From Bubalus kerabau (lineage: Eukaryota; Chordata; Mammalia; Artiodactyla; Bovidae), in the NCBI RefSeq assembly GCF_029407905.1, contig NC_073634.1, positions 27,417,501-27,481,500 of the forward strand: 64,000 nt of DNA, written 5' to 3'. The notes below the pieces were generated by a model. The model was not told where the DNA came from. It saw nothing but the letters and a program-made list of their open reading frames with translations, and searched no databases. The position numbers and the translations under genes were made by a program. This document shows, in pieces, positions 25,046-36,879 of the stretch (positions are counted from its first letter, which is position 1; the number at the start of each line of letters is the position of its first letter).

Positions 25046-25225
25046 AACAACAAGATCCTACTGTATAGCACAGGGAACTATAGTCAATATCCTGGAGTAA
25101 ACCATAGTGGAAAAGAATATGAAAAAGAATGTATATATATATATATATATGTATGTATAACTGAGTCACTTTGCTACATAGCAGAAATTAACACAATATT
25201 GTAAATCAACTCCATTAAAATAAGT
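25046..25225 (+). mobile_element. Second L1 3' end of the same family
   Basis: Same 3' UTR as the copy 250 bases upstream ('ctgtatagcacagggaactat', 'cagaaattaacacaatattg'), with an internal (AT)n run at about 25133-25150. Related AAAAGTAAAA words flank it. Confidence 0.85.
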
Positions 25226-25249
25226 TAAAAGTAAAAGTAATAAAATATA

Positions 25250-25450
25250 TGCAATGTTAGATGGCAACAGTGCTATGGAAAAATAAAGCAAGTTGAAGGA
25301 TGAGGGGACAGAACTGTAAAGGCGGGGAGGGCCAAGTCACCATTCAGAATAGGATGGCCTCCCTGGAAAAGTGGCAGCTGAGTAGACTTGAAGGAAAGGA
25401 GAATGAGACATTCAGATTGCTGCAGCAAGTGCTTTCCTAGATGAACTCTA
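25250..25450 (+). mobile_element. Old interspersed repeat, family not assigned
   Basis: The module 'cagtgctatgg...aaataaagcaa' with 'ggcagctgagtagacttgaagg' recurs in this window near 37480-37800, 38090-38210 and 39440-39560. The L1 copies at 24715 and 25046 are inserted in its upstream part. Confidence 0.45.
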
Positions 25451-25951
25451 GAAGGAGCAACCAAACTGTTCTTCTAGCATTCTCCAGAAGAAAGATATTC
25501 TCCGCAGACCCTGTGTTCACACTCCCGGTCCTCAACTCCAGCCTGGAGAAAGCATTCCCAAATAAAATACTGTACTTCTCACCTCTGTGTCACTCATTGC
25601 TAAATTGTTCCCTCCGCCTGAAAACCGCAGGTGCTCAGGACCCTTCCTGAGCCTTGAAGCTTTACTGACTTAGCCTTTTATGCTCCACCACATCTGGACA
25701 TGCTTCTACCACAGCAATGAAGATACAGTGTTGTTTTTTCTGGTTTATATGCTTGTCTCCCCCACCTTCTAAGACCATACTCCAGGCTGTTTGTCTTTAT
25801 CTATTATGATATCCTTAGTACATAGCAAAGTATTGGTCCAGAGGAGATTTTTGATAAGTGTTAAGATCAGAAAAGAGAGAGGGAGTGAGGAAGGGAAGGG
25901 GATGAAAGGAAAGACCTAACTTGGTGTTAAATGCCAGGACAGGTATTACAT

Positions 25952-26174
25952 GCTGCTGCTGCTGCTGCTAAGTCACTTCAGTCGTGTCCGACTCTGTGCG
26001 ACCCCATAGACGGCAGCCCACCAGGCTCCCCCGTCCCTGGGATTCTCCAGGCAAGAATACTGGAGTGGGTTGCCATTTCCTTCTCCAATGCATGAATGTG
26101 AAAGTCAAAGTAAAGTTGCTCAGTCATGTCTGACTCTTAGCGACCTCATGGACTGCAGCCCACCAGACTCCTCT
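25952..26174 (-). mobile_element. BovA2 SINE, 5'-truncated
   Basis: It has a (GCT)n tail at the low end, and its dimer body breaks off at its 5' end. Target-site duplication GTATTACAT lies at 25943-25951 and 26175-26183. Confidence 0.95.
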
Positions 26175-26304
26175 GTATTACATAGTGGTCAGCAAACCAG
26201 GACCCCTACCGACGGAGAGTAACACCCTCATTCTTCTACCACCCTTCAAGTCGTGTCTCTGGAATTGCCTTCAGGTGCAGGTGAGTGATCAAAAGCCAAG
26301 GTGT

Positions 26305-26530
26305 AATAATAAGAGCTGTCACCTACCAGATGTATGCCATGTGCCCAGCTCTACATCCAGTCCTTTACATGCATTACTGCTTGACCTCACTTACTCCTCA
26401 CAACAGCTCTAGGAGGTAGATGGTTACCATCCCTACTTCACAAGGAAGGTGGCCAGTGTCTTGCCCAAGGTGAGTAATGGAGCAAATATTCGAATCTAAG
26501 GAGGGCAACCCCAGAGCCCATCTGTTGAAT
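26305..26530 (-). mobile_element. MIR SINE
   Basis: Minus-strand MIR order: 'ttacatgcattactgcttgacctcacttactcctcacaacagctc', 'aggaggtagatgg' and 'cttgcccaaggtgagtaatgg'. Confidence 0.7.
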
Positions 26531-26820
26531 TTCTGTTTCTGAATCAATTGCACAATAATTTCAAGGGCACCCAAGCTCTGGGTCGGGAAGCTGGGGAGAG
26601 CAGGTGAAGAAGAGAAGAGGAAAAATGGTCTGGGCCAGAAGAGAATCCTCCTTATGGAGAGAGACAGTCAGTCCGTGGGGCAGGGAGAAGTCCAGGGCGT
26701 CAGAACCCCCAGAGCCCCCTTAGGAACTGAGAGGCTCTTCAACAAAGCTCTAGCCAGAGCAGAGGAAAAGACGCTGAGATGCCTCCGAGGGAATTTGGGG
26801 AGGGTAGCTGGACTACGAAA

Positions 26821-27037
26821 GGATTCCCTCATAGCTCAGTCAGTAAAGAATCTGCCTGCAATGCAGATTCTATCCCTGGGTTCTATCCCTGGGTCAGAAA
26901 GATGCCCTGGAGAAGAAAATGGCAACCCACTCCAGTATTCTTGCCTGGGAAATCCCATGGACAGAGGAGCCTGGTGGGCCGCAGTTTGTGGGATTGCAAG
27001 AGTCGGATGCAACTTGGCAACTAAACCACCACAGCTG
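26821..27037 (+). mobile_element. Bov-tA SINE
   Basis: tRNA-Glu-like head ('catagctcagtcagtaaaga', 'ctgcctgcaatgcag') fused to a BovA monomer ending 'gagtcggatgcaact'. A 13-base internal duplication (TTCTATCCCTGGG, 26868-26880 and 26881-26893) replaces the normal B-box region. It is a SINE head, not a tRNA gene. Confidence 0.93.
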
Positions 27038-27039
27038 GA

Positions 27040-28250
27040 CTTAAAACTGGATTGAGCAGGGATCTGAAATTCAGGAGATGCTGAGGAAGACGTGTCTCCT
27101 CAGTTGTCCACAAATGGACCTGGGGGTGTTGACCCTCTGGGGAAAGATATAATGGCTGCCCACTGGCCAAGGCCCCCTCACCACACAGTTTCAGGGGCAT
27201 CATTCATACTGGGCTGCAGGAGGAGCTTTTCTCCACTCGGTCAATATTACTAAAAGGAAATGTATTCAATTCCTGTGTCCAGAGGACTCTCTCACCCAAT
27301 CCACAGTGTCCCCAGCAGCTCTGTTCTCCTTGACCCCACTCTTATGCCACATACCCCCCACACCCCCAAGAAACCTGCCTTCCACAAGACTTTTCCACTA
27401 GCTACAGAAGAAAATTTAACTATGGGGAGACTGGTACACAGGACCCTGGGTTGAGGGAGGAAAAAAAACAGAAGAGGTGAAATGGGGAAAGGTGAGGGGT
27501 CCAGCCTGAGCCCAGGCAGGGCCTCTGCTTCTGGAAGCTCTGGAGAAACTTGACACCAAGGCCAGGTCCTGAGCCAGGGTGGGGGAGGGAGTAACCATCT
27601 TTTTGGAGCAGGAAGTGAGGGAGAGAGAGAGTGAGAGTGAGCTGGAGAAGCTCTGTTTTCTTTGGCCTCTGCCAGCCCCGAGCGGGAGAGGGAGAAAGGC
27701 CAGAGGGAGGAGGATTGGGCTGGTGGAAAGATCCATCTTTGTGTCTTACCCTCCCCCAGAAGGTGGAGGCTTGGGGGAGACGGGGGGATTTAAGGGCACC
27801 CAGGCGAGGCCAAGGTTTCTCCCTGCCTGCTCCCTTGTGAGATGTGCAAGGGAGCTGGGATCAGAGGCCAGCCAGGTGAGAATGTGGGCTACAGTGAGGA
27901 GTGAGAGGGCTGGAAAAAGGAGAATAGGGCGTTGCTGTGTAGGAGGGATGGGACTGCCCAAAAACACAACCCAGATCCTCTGGCCCTAAATTCTCTCCCG
28001 CCTGGACCTCCTAGGGCTCTCTACAAAAGGCCTGACAGTGTGCACTGCTCTTTCCACCAAAGCCTGAGGGGTGGGGGTCATCCTGGGAAAATCTCCAGGC
28101 TTAAGCAGGCCAGGGTACCTCCCCACCCAGAAGCCAGACTTGCAGAGCCCCAATGTGACTCCAGAGTATATGCTGGGATGTAGACAGAGGTAGTCATTCT
28201 GCCCCTAACAGAAAGGCATCCTCAAGGGCAATTCCATCCCAGACTGTAAT
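27040..28250. other. Non-coding, purine-rich stretch
   Basis: A GA-rich tract lies at about 27612-27650 (gagagagagag then gagtgag). No gene is supported. Confidence 0.45.
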
Positions 28251-28440
28251 TCTCCTAACAACTTCCCTCCCAAATGTCATCCGAACCCTAAACTCAATGC
28301 TAACACCCAGCCCTCAGGAACCCCAAGCCAGTCTCAATTCAAACACTATTCAAAACTGCTGAATTTAACCCCATCTCTTAATCTTCACCCAAAACCTCAT
28401 TGCAGCCCCAACTCCAGACTCTCATCCTGATCTTTGTAAA
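28250..28440. repeat. G-poor, C/A-rich asymmetric tract
   Basis: The plus strand is nearly devoid of G over about 190 bases, with repeated CCTAAC, AACCC and CTCAAT words. The origin is not known; see the similar tract at 1500-1720. Confidence 0.5.
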
Positions 28441-28489
28441 TCATAAGCCTGGCCCAGAGGTGTCTGTTGTGGGGTGGGAATTAGCAAAC

Positions 28490-28608
28490 AGTAAGAGTTA
28501 ACATGCATGGAGCATTTACGAGGTGTTAGGCACTGGAACAGGCTTTTTCTAGTTCTTGTTGAGTTTAATTAATACCAACCCTATGCCTTAGGCATTTCTA
28601 TGACTACC

Positions 28609-28646
<38 letters not shown>

Positions 28647-28690
28647 GATGAGAAGACCAAGGCTCAGAAAGATTAGGCTAGTTACTCAGG
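28490..28690 (-). mobile_element. MIR SINE carrying a T33 run
   Basis: 'catggagcatttacgaggtgttaggcactgg' and 'acagatgagaagaccaaggctcag' are minus-strand MIR, with an uninterrupted run of 33 T at 28611-28643 between them. Confidence 0.75.
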
Positions 28691-29486
28691 TAGAGTGCCA
28701 ACAGCCCTGGATGTGACTGGAATCACTGCTCCCATCAAGAATATCTCACAGGGCAAGTGTGGGGCCTCAACTGGGATATCTTCTTTCTGCATGAGGAAGG
28801 TTATGGCTGTTTCAGAAGCTAACCAACTTCCATCAGATGAGATCCAGATGGGGTTTCTGCTCAGCTATGGAGTGAGAGTTGGTTCTGAGGTCACAGAGCC
28901 TGGAAACCCACTGCAGAGTAATACAAGGATCACAGCATGGGTGGGAAGTTCTGCTCTAGGAAAGCAACTCCAGACCTGGTTAATTCCCAGCTCCACAGAA
29001 CCACTGAGACCCCACCACCACCCCACCACTTCAGGGGTACTCTTCCCAATCAACCAGCTCTAACTCAGGCTTGGCTAATATCCTGATTCATCCTGCAAAG
29101 CACGCCAAGCAAAACCCTGCTCTAAATCATAAGGTTCTTCCAGAATACAATGAGCAAAGTCCCAGGTCAGGGCAGGGGTGATAGACTTCTAAGCAAAAAG
29201 TTTGATCCCTGACACAGACACTCACGAATGGGCTCATTCATACTCTCACACACTCTCCCATTCAGGACCTCTCTGATGTCTTTTCTCTGCCCCAAACCTA
29301 TGTTTTTCTGTAGTCCAGTGAGGGAAGCCAATAGGGGGTCCACCTCCCTCATCCTACAGGACCTTGCTCAGGTAGACACTGGCCTGCAAAGTTCCCAGGA
29401 CACCAGCAGGTCTGGGCCAGACCAGAGGGAAGGGACTGGCTCTCTGGAGTCCTCTGTTCCTTCCTGGGTTAGACTTTGTGTCCAGG

Positions 29487-29618
29487 GTTTTGTTGTTGTT
29501 ATTGTTTTGGCCACACCAAGCAGCATGCAGAATCTTTGTTCCCCAACCAGGATCAAACCCCATGCCCCCTGAGGCAGAAGCATGACATCCTAACCACTGG
29601 ACTGCTAGGGAAATCCCA
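29487..29618 (-). mobile_element. CHR-type SINE
   Basis: Minus-strand copy: 'ccaaccaggatcaaacccca', 'taaccactggactgctaggg' and 'aaatccca', with a TTG-rich tail at the low end. Confidence 0.85.
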
Positions 29619-29619
29619 G

Positions 29620-31760
29620 TGTCCGGGTTTTTATGGCGAGGGTGTCTGTCTAACCATGAAGGACCACAGCGAGAAATGCTCCGTGTGCTTCCGGCCCCCC
29701 ACCACTCTCCATTAGTCTCAAGAACTAATGGGAATTCTGGCCACAAAATAGCCAGATCAAAGGCCAGTTGGGACACCCAGTCTATGGCCCAAGGTACTCT
29801 GGCTTAAAAGCCAGATGTCCTTCCTGGACACTCCTGGCCTGTCAGCATGGAACATCTTGATCACACAACCCTTGCCCCTAGTGTTCCCTGTTGGCATTAC
29901 TTAGAGCCTTTCCAAACCAGTCCAGGGACCTCTGAGATAGCCAGGAAACCCCTGAAGACACCTTTGCCCAGTCCGATCTTGTTCTCCCTCCCTCCCCTAC
30001 ACTCCTCTCCCTCTCAAATGCAGCAAGCACGTTCTCTTTCTCCTGCCACGGTCTCCAATGTCACTTTGGAATCGTAACCTGGACTTGGTACCAATACTAA
30101 GCATAATTAGCTCCTGGAGGAGGAGGGGCGGGTGGCATAGGACAAGTCAGACCAGAAGAGGGAGGGGGCCCGGGAAGGAGGTGGGAGGCCCTGGTGCGAT
30201 TGCTCCCCAACTGTCTCTGCCTGGAATCCATGACTGCTGAGAGGTGGGAGCCACTGCCTCCAATTGAAGCCCATCAGGGCAACTCCTCTGGGCCTGCTGA
30301 CAGGGGAGTCCTCCCCAACCACCCCCTCCCCCCCGAAACTGACAGCTCCTGGGGCTGGAAGCCCACCGTGCACAGATCCCCTCCAGATTGCACAGATGCA
30401 GATAAAAGTCAGAAGAGAAATAACTGGCTCTGTGACAGGGGGATACAGACGTGGTCATCAGAACCCCAGATGTGGCTCAGCCATGGCCGCCGCCAGGACT
30501 GCTGTGACTGTGAACAGGAATGTAGACCCAGATGGGGATGGGGGCTGGGGGGTTGGGGGACGGCGACGCACAGAGCGGCTCCAGGAGGGCTGCAGCTCTG
30601 AGAGCGAGAGCGGTCTAGTGGCTGACGTCACAAAAAGACGCAGCCTGGTCCCAAGGAAAATATATTCTGCAAATGAATACTCCACCCTCATCACCCGAAG
30701 TCTCATTCCCCTCATTCTACACTCTGCTCCGACTCCTGCTGCCCTTCCCCGCCTCAGCATCAAGCCACAGCATTAGCTTCATGGGGACCCTTCTCCGCTG
30801 GTGGCCCTGGGGCACCTCCTGCCACAGAACGGAGGGCAGCAACGCTGCCTCTGGGAAGTGAAGGGCAATGTCAGTGTCAGCCCGGCAGGTCAGCCTCTGT
30901 CCTAAGCCCCGCTAATAGCCAGCATTCCAGGCGCCATAAAGATGAAGGGGCCCACAGCCCTGCTCAGGAGTCCCTGCACATAAACACCCCCAATGATAAA
31001 GCTCCCTACACCATCACTCACGAGGTCCATTTACTTCCCACTTTGTTATGAATGTTCATCTCAAGAAAAGTTTGAAAATCGCTAGTGGCAGGAATTTTCC
31101 AGAAGTTGCAGAATATAATCAGTGCCTTCTAGGCCTTGCCACGCTGACAGAGCACCTCCAGGGAGCCACCAACCAGTGAACAGAAGATTCGAGAGGCCAA
31201 AGGCAGCTTGTGGAGTCAGGGTGGGAAGAAACCAGGGAAAACCACCTTGCCCAGCCCCCACCTCTGGGTGAGCTTGGCCTGCACCCACCTCAACCACCCC
31301 CCCACCCCCCGCCAAACCCCATCCGCGTCCTGTTTGTGAAAATTAAGAGATCAGCCCACGCTCAGCTATTCTGGGAAGATTAGCTATCTCAACACAGAAC
31401 ATCTCTCCTAGGCAGGAAGTTTTCTTTAAATAGACCCTCTGGCTGCAGGATGAGCCATTGCCTGGGTCAGGCCTCCTGGGAGGGTAGGTGGAGGAAGACA
31501 GCTGTCACTCTCCGTTCTTAAGGAGCCAGAGCCACAGCACGGGGATTCCCAAGTCGTCCCAATGCTGCATTTCTCTTTGGCTTCCCGTTCATCTGCAATT
31601 ACAGGACCCATTGGCCTCTGCGTGGAAATTTTGGGACTGGGCCCCTCAGCACCCTGTCCCTTCAATGATCTCTTGGGACACCCTAGCACACTTGCCAAAG
31701 GAAGTGAAATCTTTTTCAGAAAAATCCATCCCCTTTTTCTAGTCTCCTCAGAAGAGCCAA
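29620..31760. other. Non-coding stretch with a CpG-rich patch
   Basis: No gene is proven. The patch at 30470-30660 is listed separately. The part 31320-31640 is repeat-poor. Confidence 0.4.
30470..30660. promoter_or_regulatory. CpG-rich patch with full CRE and a Kozak ATG
   Basis: A local cluster of CG dinucleotides surrounds gccATGG at 30480-30486 and a palindromic CRE, TGACGTCA, at 30623-30630. A plus-strand frame from ATG 30483 stays open for 97 codons to 30776; I do not recognise the protein. It could be a lncRNA promoter or an enhancer. Coding is doubtful. Confidence 0.35.
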
Positions 31761-31990
31761 ACTAATACTTCCTGAGCACCTACTACGTGCTTCACATGCT
31801 TGAACACATCCAATTTCATTTTTACAACACCACACATATAGACATGCCACCATCCTCTTAAACACGAGGAAACAGCCTCAGAGAGGATAAGACAATTCAC
31901 CTGAAGTCACATAGCCACTAGACAACAGGGTAGGGCCAGGACTCCAACCCAGGTCTGAGTCCTCGACCTGTGCTTTCTCCTCCACCTCAC
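31760..31990 (-). mobile_element. MIR SINE
   Basis: 'ctgagcacctactacgtgc', 'acgaggaaacagcctcagagagg' and 'gtcacatagccactagac' are minus-strand MIR words. Confidence 0.75.
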
Positions 31991-33310
31991 GCTCCACCTG
32001 AAAAGCTGAAAAGTGACAGAGGAGACTCATACAGTGCTTCCCACCCACAGTCCAGCTGTGACTCACCAGGATGCCTTCCTGATAGGTAAGCATCCAACTT
32101 CGCACCTGGACACACATCTTCGCACAGCCCAGCAAGGCCAGAAGAGGAGGCTAATAGCTTTCCCCTCCTCCACCAGAGGAGGCTAAATAGCTTTTAGAAT
32201 TCCACCTGGAATTATAGACTGATAAGGATTCTCAATGTCAGACAAGTTAAATTAAGGCAGACTGCCAGGTAGAGGGGAGACTGTGGCCGGTTGACAAAGA
32301 AGTGAAATTCTCTGTGCAAAAAAAGGAGGAAGAATAAACCCAGAAGAGCGAAGGGATGGATCCAAGTTTGAAGAACTGGACTCACCACGATGGGGAGGGT
32401 GGCGGGGGATTTGGGGGGCTGGCACCAGGAAGGACAGACACTCCGTGGGGCTCAGCGGCCATCTGCAGAGCTCCCATCCAGAGCTCAGAATCCCAGATCC
32501 CGAGGGGGCCGCCGAAGCAGCCCTCCTCAAGCGGTCTCCTCTGCATTCCTCACATTCTTTACGCTCAATTAAAGAGAAATAATCAGGGGAACAAGCAAGG
32601 CCGAAGCAGGGCAGCCATGCCCCATACTGGCGTCCTCACCGGTGTGGAAACAGCCCCCTCTGATCAACCCAAACTGGTGCAGGGACCCAGGGGTCTTTGG
32701 GGGATGAGGGCAAGGCAAGTGATAAGATCAAGGGTGTCTTTCTGTGTCCCCAGATGGGGAGGATGAAGGAAGGGGGTGGGGCGTGAAAACAGGAAAGGAA
32801 AGGAGACAGAAGGCCAGGTCAGAGCAGAAAGGTGAGTACAGCCAGAAGAGCTTAGCCATCTACTTCTTAACTGTGGCCCTGTTTTACCACTATCTCAGCA
32901 CTATACCACCATCACCATCCACCATCAGCATCAGATGCCCTTTGAGACATTCCTGGATGCTCAGAGTGTTCTTGCCTTCATCAGTTCTTGATGAGTCATG
33001 AGAATAGTACCTTCCCATAATCTTTAAAACATTCTGCCCGTAGTCTACAGGGGCATGCCATTCTTGACCCCAGACTTTTCCTCCACTTGGACCCAACAGG
33101 CTTGGTCAGCCAAGCAAACTTCCACCCCCACGAGTCTCTATCCAAGGGCTACCTCCACCCCCACTCCCAAGTCCCACCCCCACAAAAGCCTCCCTGACAT
33201 CCCCAGCAGACCCAGGGTCTCCTCCTGGTTCCTCCTTCACCTGGTACATGGAACTAGGACAGATCTTCTGCTGTTCTATAATTTTAGGTGTGTTTGTCTA
33301 CCTTCCCACT
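31990..33310. other. Non-coding stretch
   Basis: No gene or confident repeat. A duplicated 'aggaggctaa(t)agctttt' word lies at about 32144-32195. Confidence 0.4.
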
Positions 33311-33540
33311 AGAATGAATGGCCATTATTATTTATTGAGCATGTTCTATGTGCCACGCACTGTGTTTGCACTTGATAGATCACGTCATTTAATCCTTTTA
33401 CTGTCCCTGGAGGTCATTATTATTATTATCCCTAATTACCCGTTAGGAAGTTGAGACTTAGAAAGGTTAAGTAACTTGTCCAAAGTGACCCAGCTAATAA
33501 ATCAAGAAGGGGAATCTTGAATACAGGATCGTAAAATAGA
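33310..33540 (-). mobile_element. MIR SINE
   Basis: 'ttattgagcatgttctatgtgccacgcactg', an expanded ATT run at 33417-33428, 'aggttaagtaacttgtcc' and 'gacccagctaat' follow minus-strand MIR order. Confidence 0.8.
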
Positions 33541-34164
33541 TAGTGTCTTATCTAACACTGAGACATTTGAGCATAGGATCTATGTATTTAGCCTTGTTCA
33601 TCACTAAATGGCAGAGACTAGGTGCTCCAGATAGGATGGAGGGATAATGTGGGCTTTACAGAGTTTCAGCAGTAGAACCGAGTCAAAAGCTCCCTTCCCA
33701 TCTCCCTTATCAGGGAGATGTGGTATTTGTGAGACGATTTGCTAGACCAAAGACCCACTTTACGCTCTTGACTGGGTCTGCTGTTAGGACACACTCTGTG
33801 GCCGCTTTGGAGCTTCAGTTTCTGACCATGTCCATGTCAGTTTGCGGCCACTCTGGGGTCTCAGTCTGTGATCAGAGGCAGGAACCAGCTTATAATCAGG
33901 GGATGGGAATCAGCCTGGGACCAGCAGAGAGGACCAGACTGTGGCCGCTGGATGTCAGAGGAAGAGAACACCTCTCTGCCAAACTGACTTGCAGCTGAAT
34001 AGAGACTGAACAGTCTCAACCAGAGTGTCTTGTTTCTCAGCATTGGAGAGATGCTATGTATGAGAGGAGCTGGGTGTGTGGGATCGTCCAGGCCAGAGTG
34101 CCCTGTGAATGGGAGTAAGAGGAGCCATCCACTCAGGAAGCGCCATGCTGCAAGTCCCACATGC

Positions 34165-34214
34165 GTGTGAGTGTGTGGTGTGGTACATGTGTGTGTGCTG
34201 TGTGTGTGGTGGGG
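34165..34214. repeat. TG-rich microsatellite
   Basis: Interrupted (TG)n tract directly followed by the 17-base tandem duplication at 34214. Confidence 0.85.
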
Positions 34215-34247
34215 CAACAGGACTGGGGAGGCAACAGGACTGGGGAG
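34214..34247. repeat. Perfect 17-base tandem duplication
   Basis: GCAACAGGACTGGGGAG occurs at 34214-34230 and again at 34231-34247. Confidence 0.95.
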
Positions 34248-34289
34248 GCTGTGGGAGAGACAAGCACACACCTGTAATAACATTGGCTT

Positions 34290-34620
34290 TAGACGCTAGG
34301 AGAGAAGAAATTCCCCCAACTGTTTTATCAGAGCCCAAGTTACCAAATTACATTGTTGTTTTAAATTTGAGCTTCTCTGCCTGCAAATGGGGGGATCTCA
34401 GGTTCAGGAGCTTAATGCTTGGCTGGGCCTGGGGAGATCCACTTCCCCACCCAACCCAGGCTCCGGAGCTCCCAGGCCCATGAACAAAAGTCTTCTCTCT
34501 CAGGGCTTTGAAGTGGAAACACTAACTGCTCCCTTTAATTAGAAAGAAACCCCCTGTTGTTCCTGCTTTATTACTGATGGATGAAGACATAGGAGGGGGT
34601 GGATTCTGAAAAGCTTGAGT
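34290..34620. promoter_or_regulatory. Candidate regulatory element
   Basis: Repeat-free with AT-rich blocks (CCAAATTACATTGTTG, CTTTAATTAGAAAG, GCTTTATTACTGATGG). SOX/homeodomain-like words cluster at both ends. Inferred only. Confidence 0.3.
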
Positions 34621-34699
34621 GGGGTGGGGGAGGAGTGAAGGGGACTGGAAATCTCTATTTAAAATAGAAATTCTCCATACCGTCTCTACTCACCAAACC

Positions 34700-35690
34700 A
34701 GATCTCTTCGTTCATCCAACAACCAAGATTTCACAGGGCATCCAGACTTTGATTAGATGTTATAGTAAAGATAGAGGACAGGGTTCCAGCCCTCAACGAG
34801 CAAAGGGACAAGAAATGAAAGATGGTTGACATGAAGTCAGTACTGCCAATATAAGCAAGAAGAGTTTAGGATAGAGAGCAAGGAGATGGTCCCATAAGAC
34901 AACCTCCTTAGAAAAATTTGGGGTGGGGGTTGGGGAGAGAACTGGAGACTTCAACTGAATAATGAAGATTGGGTGTGGCTAGGAGAGGGTATTTCCACTC
35001 CAAGCAAGGTAAATGGTCTGTGCAAAGGCACAGAAGTAGGAAGGCTACCTCATCTTTGGAGGACTATAAGCAAATAGACCCGATCATGGGGAAGGGTATG
35101 TGCAGAGGAACTACGGGTAATCAAGCTGCATACAGCCAATGGAGCAGAGGAGTGGAAGCCTTTGAGAGCACACAGAGGGCAAGGCCTTGATGAGATAACT
35201 GGGGAGTCACTGAGTTTTCTTCAGCAGGGGAGTCACCTAAAAAACAGTGGCCCATGAGGAGATGAAGCTGGTAGCCCTGTGCAGGAAAGCATGGAGGCAA
35301 AACCCATTGAGGAGCTCCTAAGGAAACCCAGGCAATGATGGCTTAGACTACGGTAATGGCAATGGAACCACGAAAGAAAAGGTGAGTCAGGGATGGATTT
35401 CAAAGAAAGAAGTAAGATGTGCTGATGTAATAGATACAAGGGGATAAAAGGGTATGAAAAGTCAAAGGTATCTCCAAGACCTCCAGTCTGGGAGACTAGG
35501 GGGTGCTGGAGGAAGGAACAGGGTAGAAGCCTTAGGTGAAGTGAGGGACCAGATGAGTTAATAAACAAGGCCCTCAAAGTTTTATTCTCCCAGATGCCAA
35601 AGATGCCCTGAACTCAGTACTCAGAGGATGGCAATTCCAAGACAGGAAAGCCTTGTGTCCTGAGACAGGGAATGCCATTAATGAAACCAA
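34700..35690. other. Non-coding stretch with old-repeat words
   Basis: Phrases at 34780-34830, 34960-35060 and 35195-35560 resemble the unassigned old repeat family seen at 25250 and 37480. No gene is supported. Confidence 0.4.
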
Positions 35691-35890
35691 CATCACTTAT
35701 ACCATCTTTTTTTCATGCACTTCAAAGCCATTCACACCTGTGCCCCATTTGATCCTCAAAACAACCACAGCAGGTATCATTATCCCACCTTGCAGGTGAA
35801 AAAACTGAGTCCCAGAAAGACTGAATAACTTGCTCTAAGTTATACAACTAGTTAAAGGCAGGGCTGGGAGCAGAAGCCTTCTGCCTTTCA
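35690..35890 (-). mobile_element. MIR SINE
   Basis: 'tgatcctcaaaacaaccacagcaggta', 'ttgcaggtgaaaaaactgag' and 'aacttgctctaagttatac' are minus-strand MIR words. Confidence 0.65.
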
Positions 35891-36879
35891 GCTCAGAACC
35901 CCTCCCAATGCCTAATGGCAGCCCAGGGAGTCGGGGAGCTGGAGCCAAATGTGCCTGCATCATTGGGGGCAAGGAAGCTGAGGCTCAGGGAGAGGGTCCA
36001 CCCCAGACTTCAACCACACCTCCAGCCTGCTCCTCACACTCACATAGGGCGTAAGTCGGGAGCCCAGGGTGGGAAATGCCAAGTCTAATCAGACCTCACA
36101 AGCCCACAGATGGTTTGAATCAATGTGCTACCTTGATAGGAATAATGAGGAGTCCTGAAGACAGTCTTATGCCAGCTCCATCGGTCTGGACAAAGAACCT
36201 CATCTTCCACAAGAATCATGCTGTAAAGGATCCCAGCGTCCTCCAAGCTAGGCAAATCCCTCATCTAAAAGTCCCCTGGTCCCATATCACACCTGCTTCC
36301 CAGCCCCACCAGCACTTCCCACTGATTTCCCAAAATCTCTGGCCTCAGGTTCTGCTTTGACAGACTCTGAGTTCCCAGGCTTTTCTGGGGGCTGAAAATG
36401 GTCCTTAGGGAGAAACAGGAGACCACGGGTTACCCAGCTGGGGCAAGGGTTGTGAAGCAACATGGTGAGGTGGATGGGCCTGGATCCAGACAAATGCAGA
36501 ACCAGACAAATGTCCCACCCACTTCCTGCCAGAATGAGTGTCTCCAGTTTCATTGTTCCATTCTTTCGGCATGACAAATGTCATCATGACATTTCCTTTG
36601 ATGGGACACCTGACCTAGGGCACTCAAATCTCATGAAGCATAGGGCTGGTCAATCAATGAGGTCACAGAGTCCTAGGACTGGAACCAGAATGGTGTTTTA
36701 AAATAACCTCGCCTCTTACAGTGGGGAACCCTTTGGAGCCAGGCCCTCAAAACAGTAGCAGCGGTCCTTCCATAGGGAATGCTCAGGCTTGGGATCTTGA
36801 CTCCCTCCCTCCCAAATGGGTGGCCCCGTGGGCACAGACCGGCTTTAATGAAAATTTGGCCCTGCCCCACCCCCTTGCC

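Noticed and set aside
26821..26895. tRNA-like sequence
   Set aside because: It is the tRNA-Glu-derived head of a Bov-tA SINE followed by BovA sequence, with a broken B box.
27579..27989. 136-codon frame
   Set aside because: Purine-rich low-complexity DNA with overlapping frames on both strands and no recognisable domain.
29354..29776. 140-codon minus-strand frame
   Set aside because: It reads through a CHR SINE.
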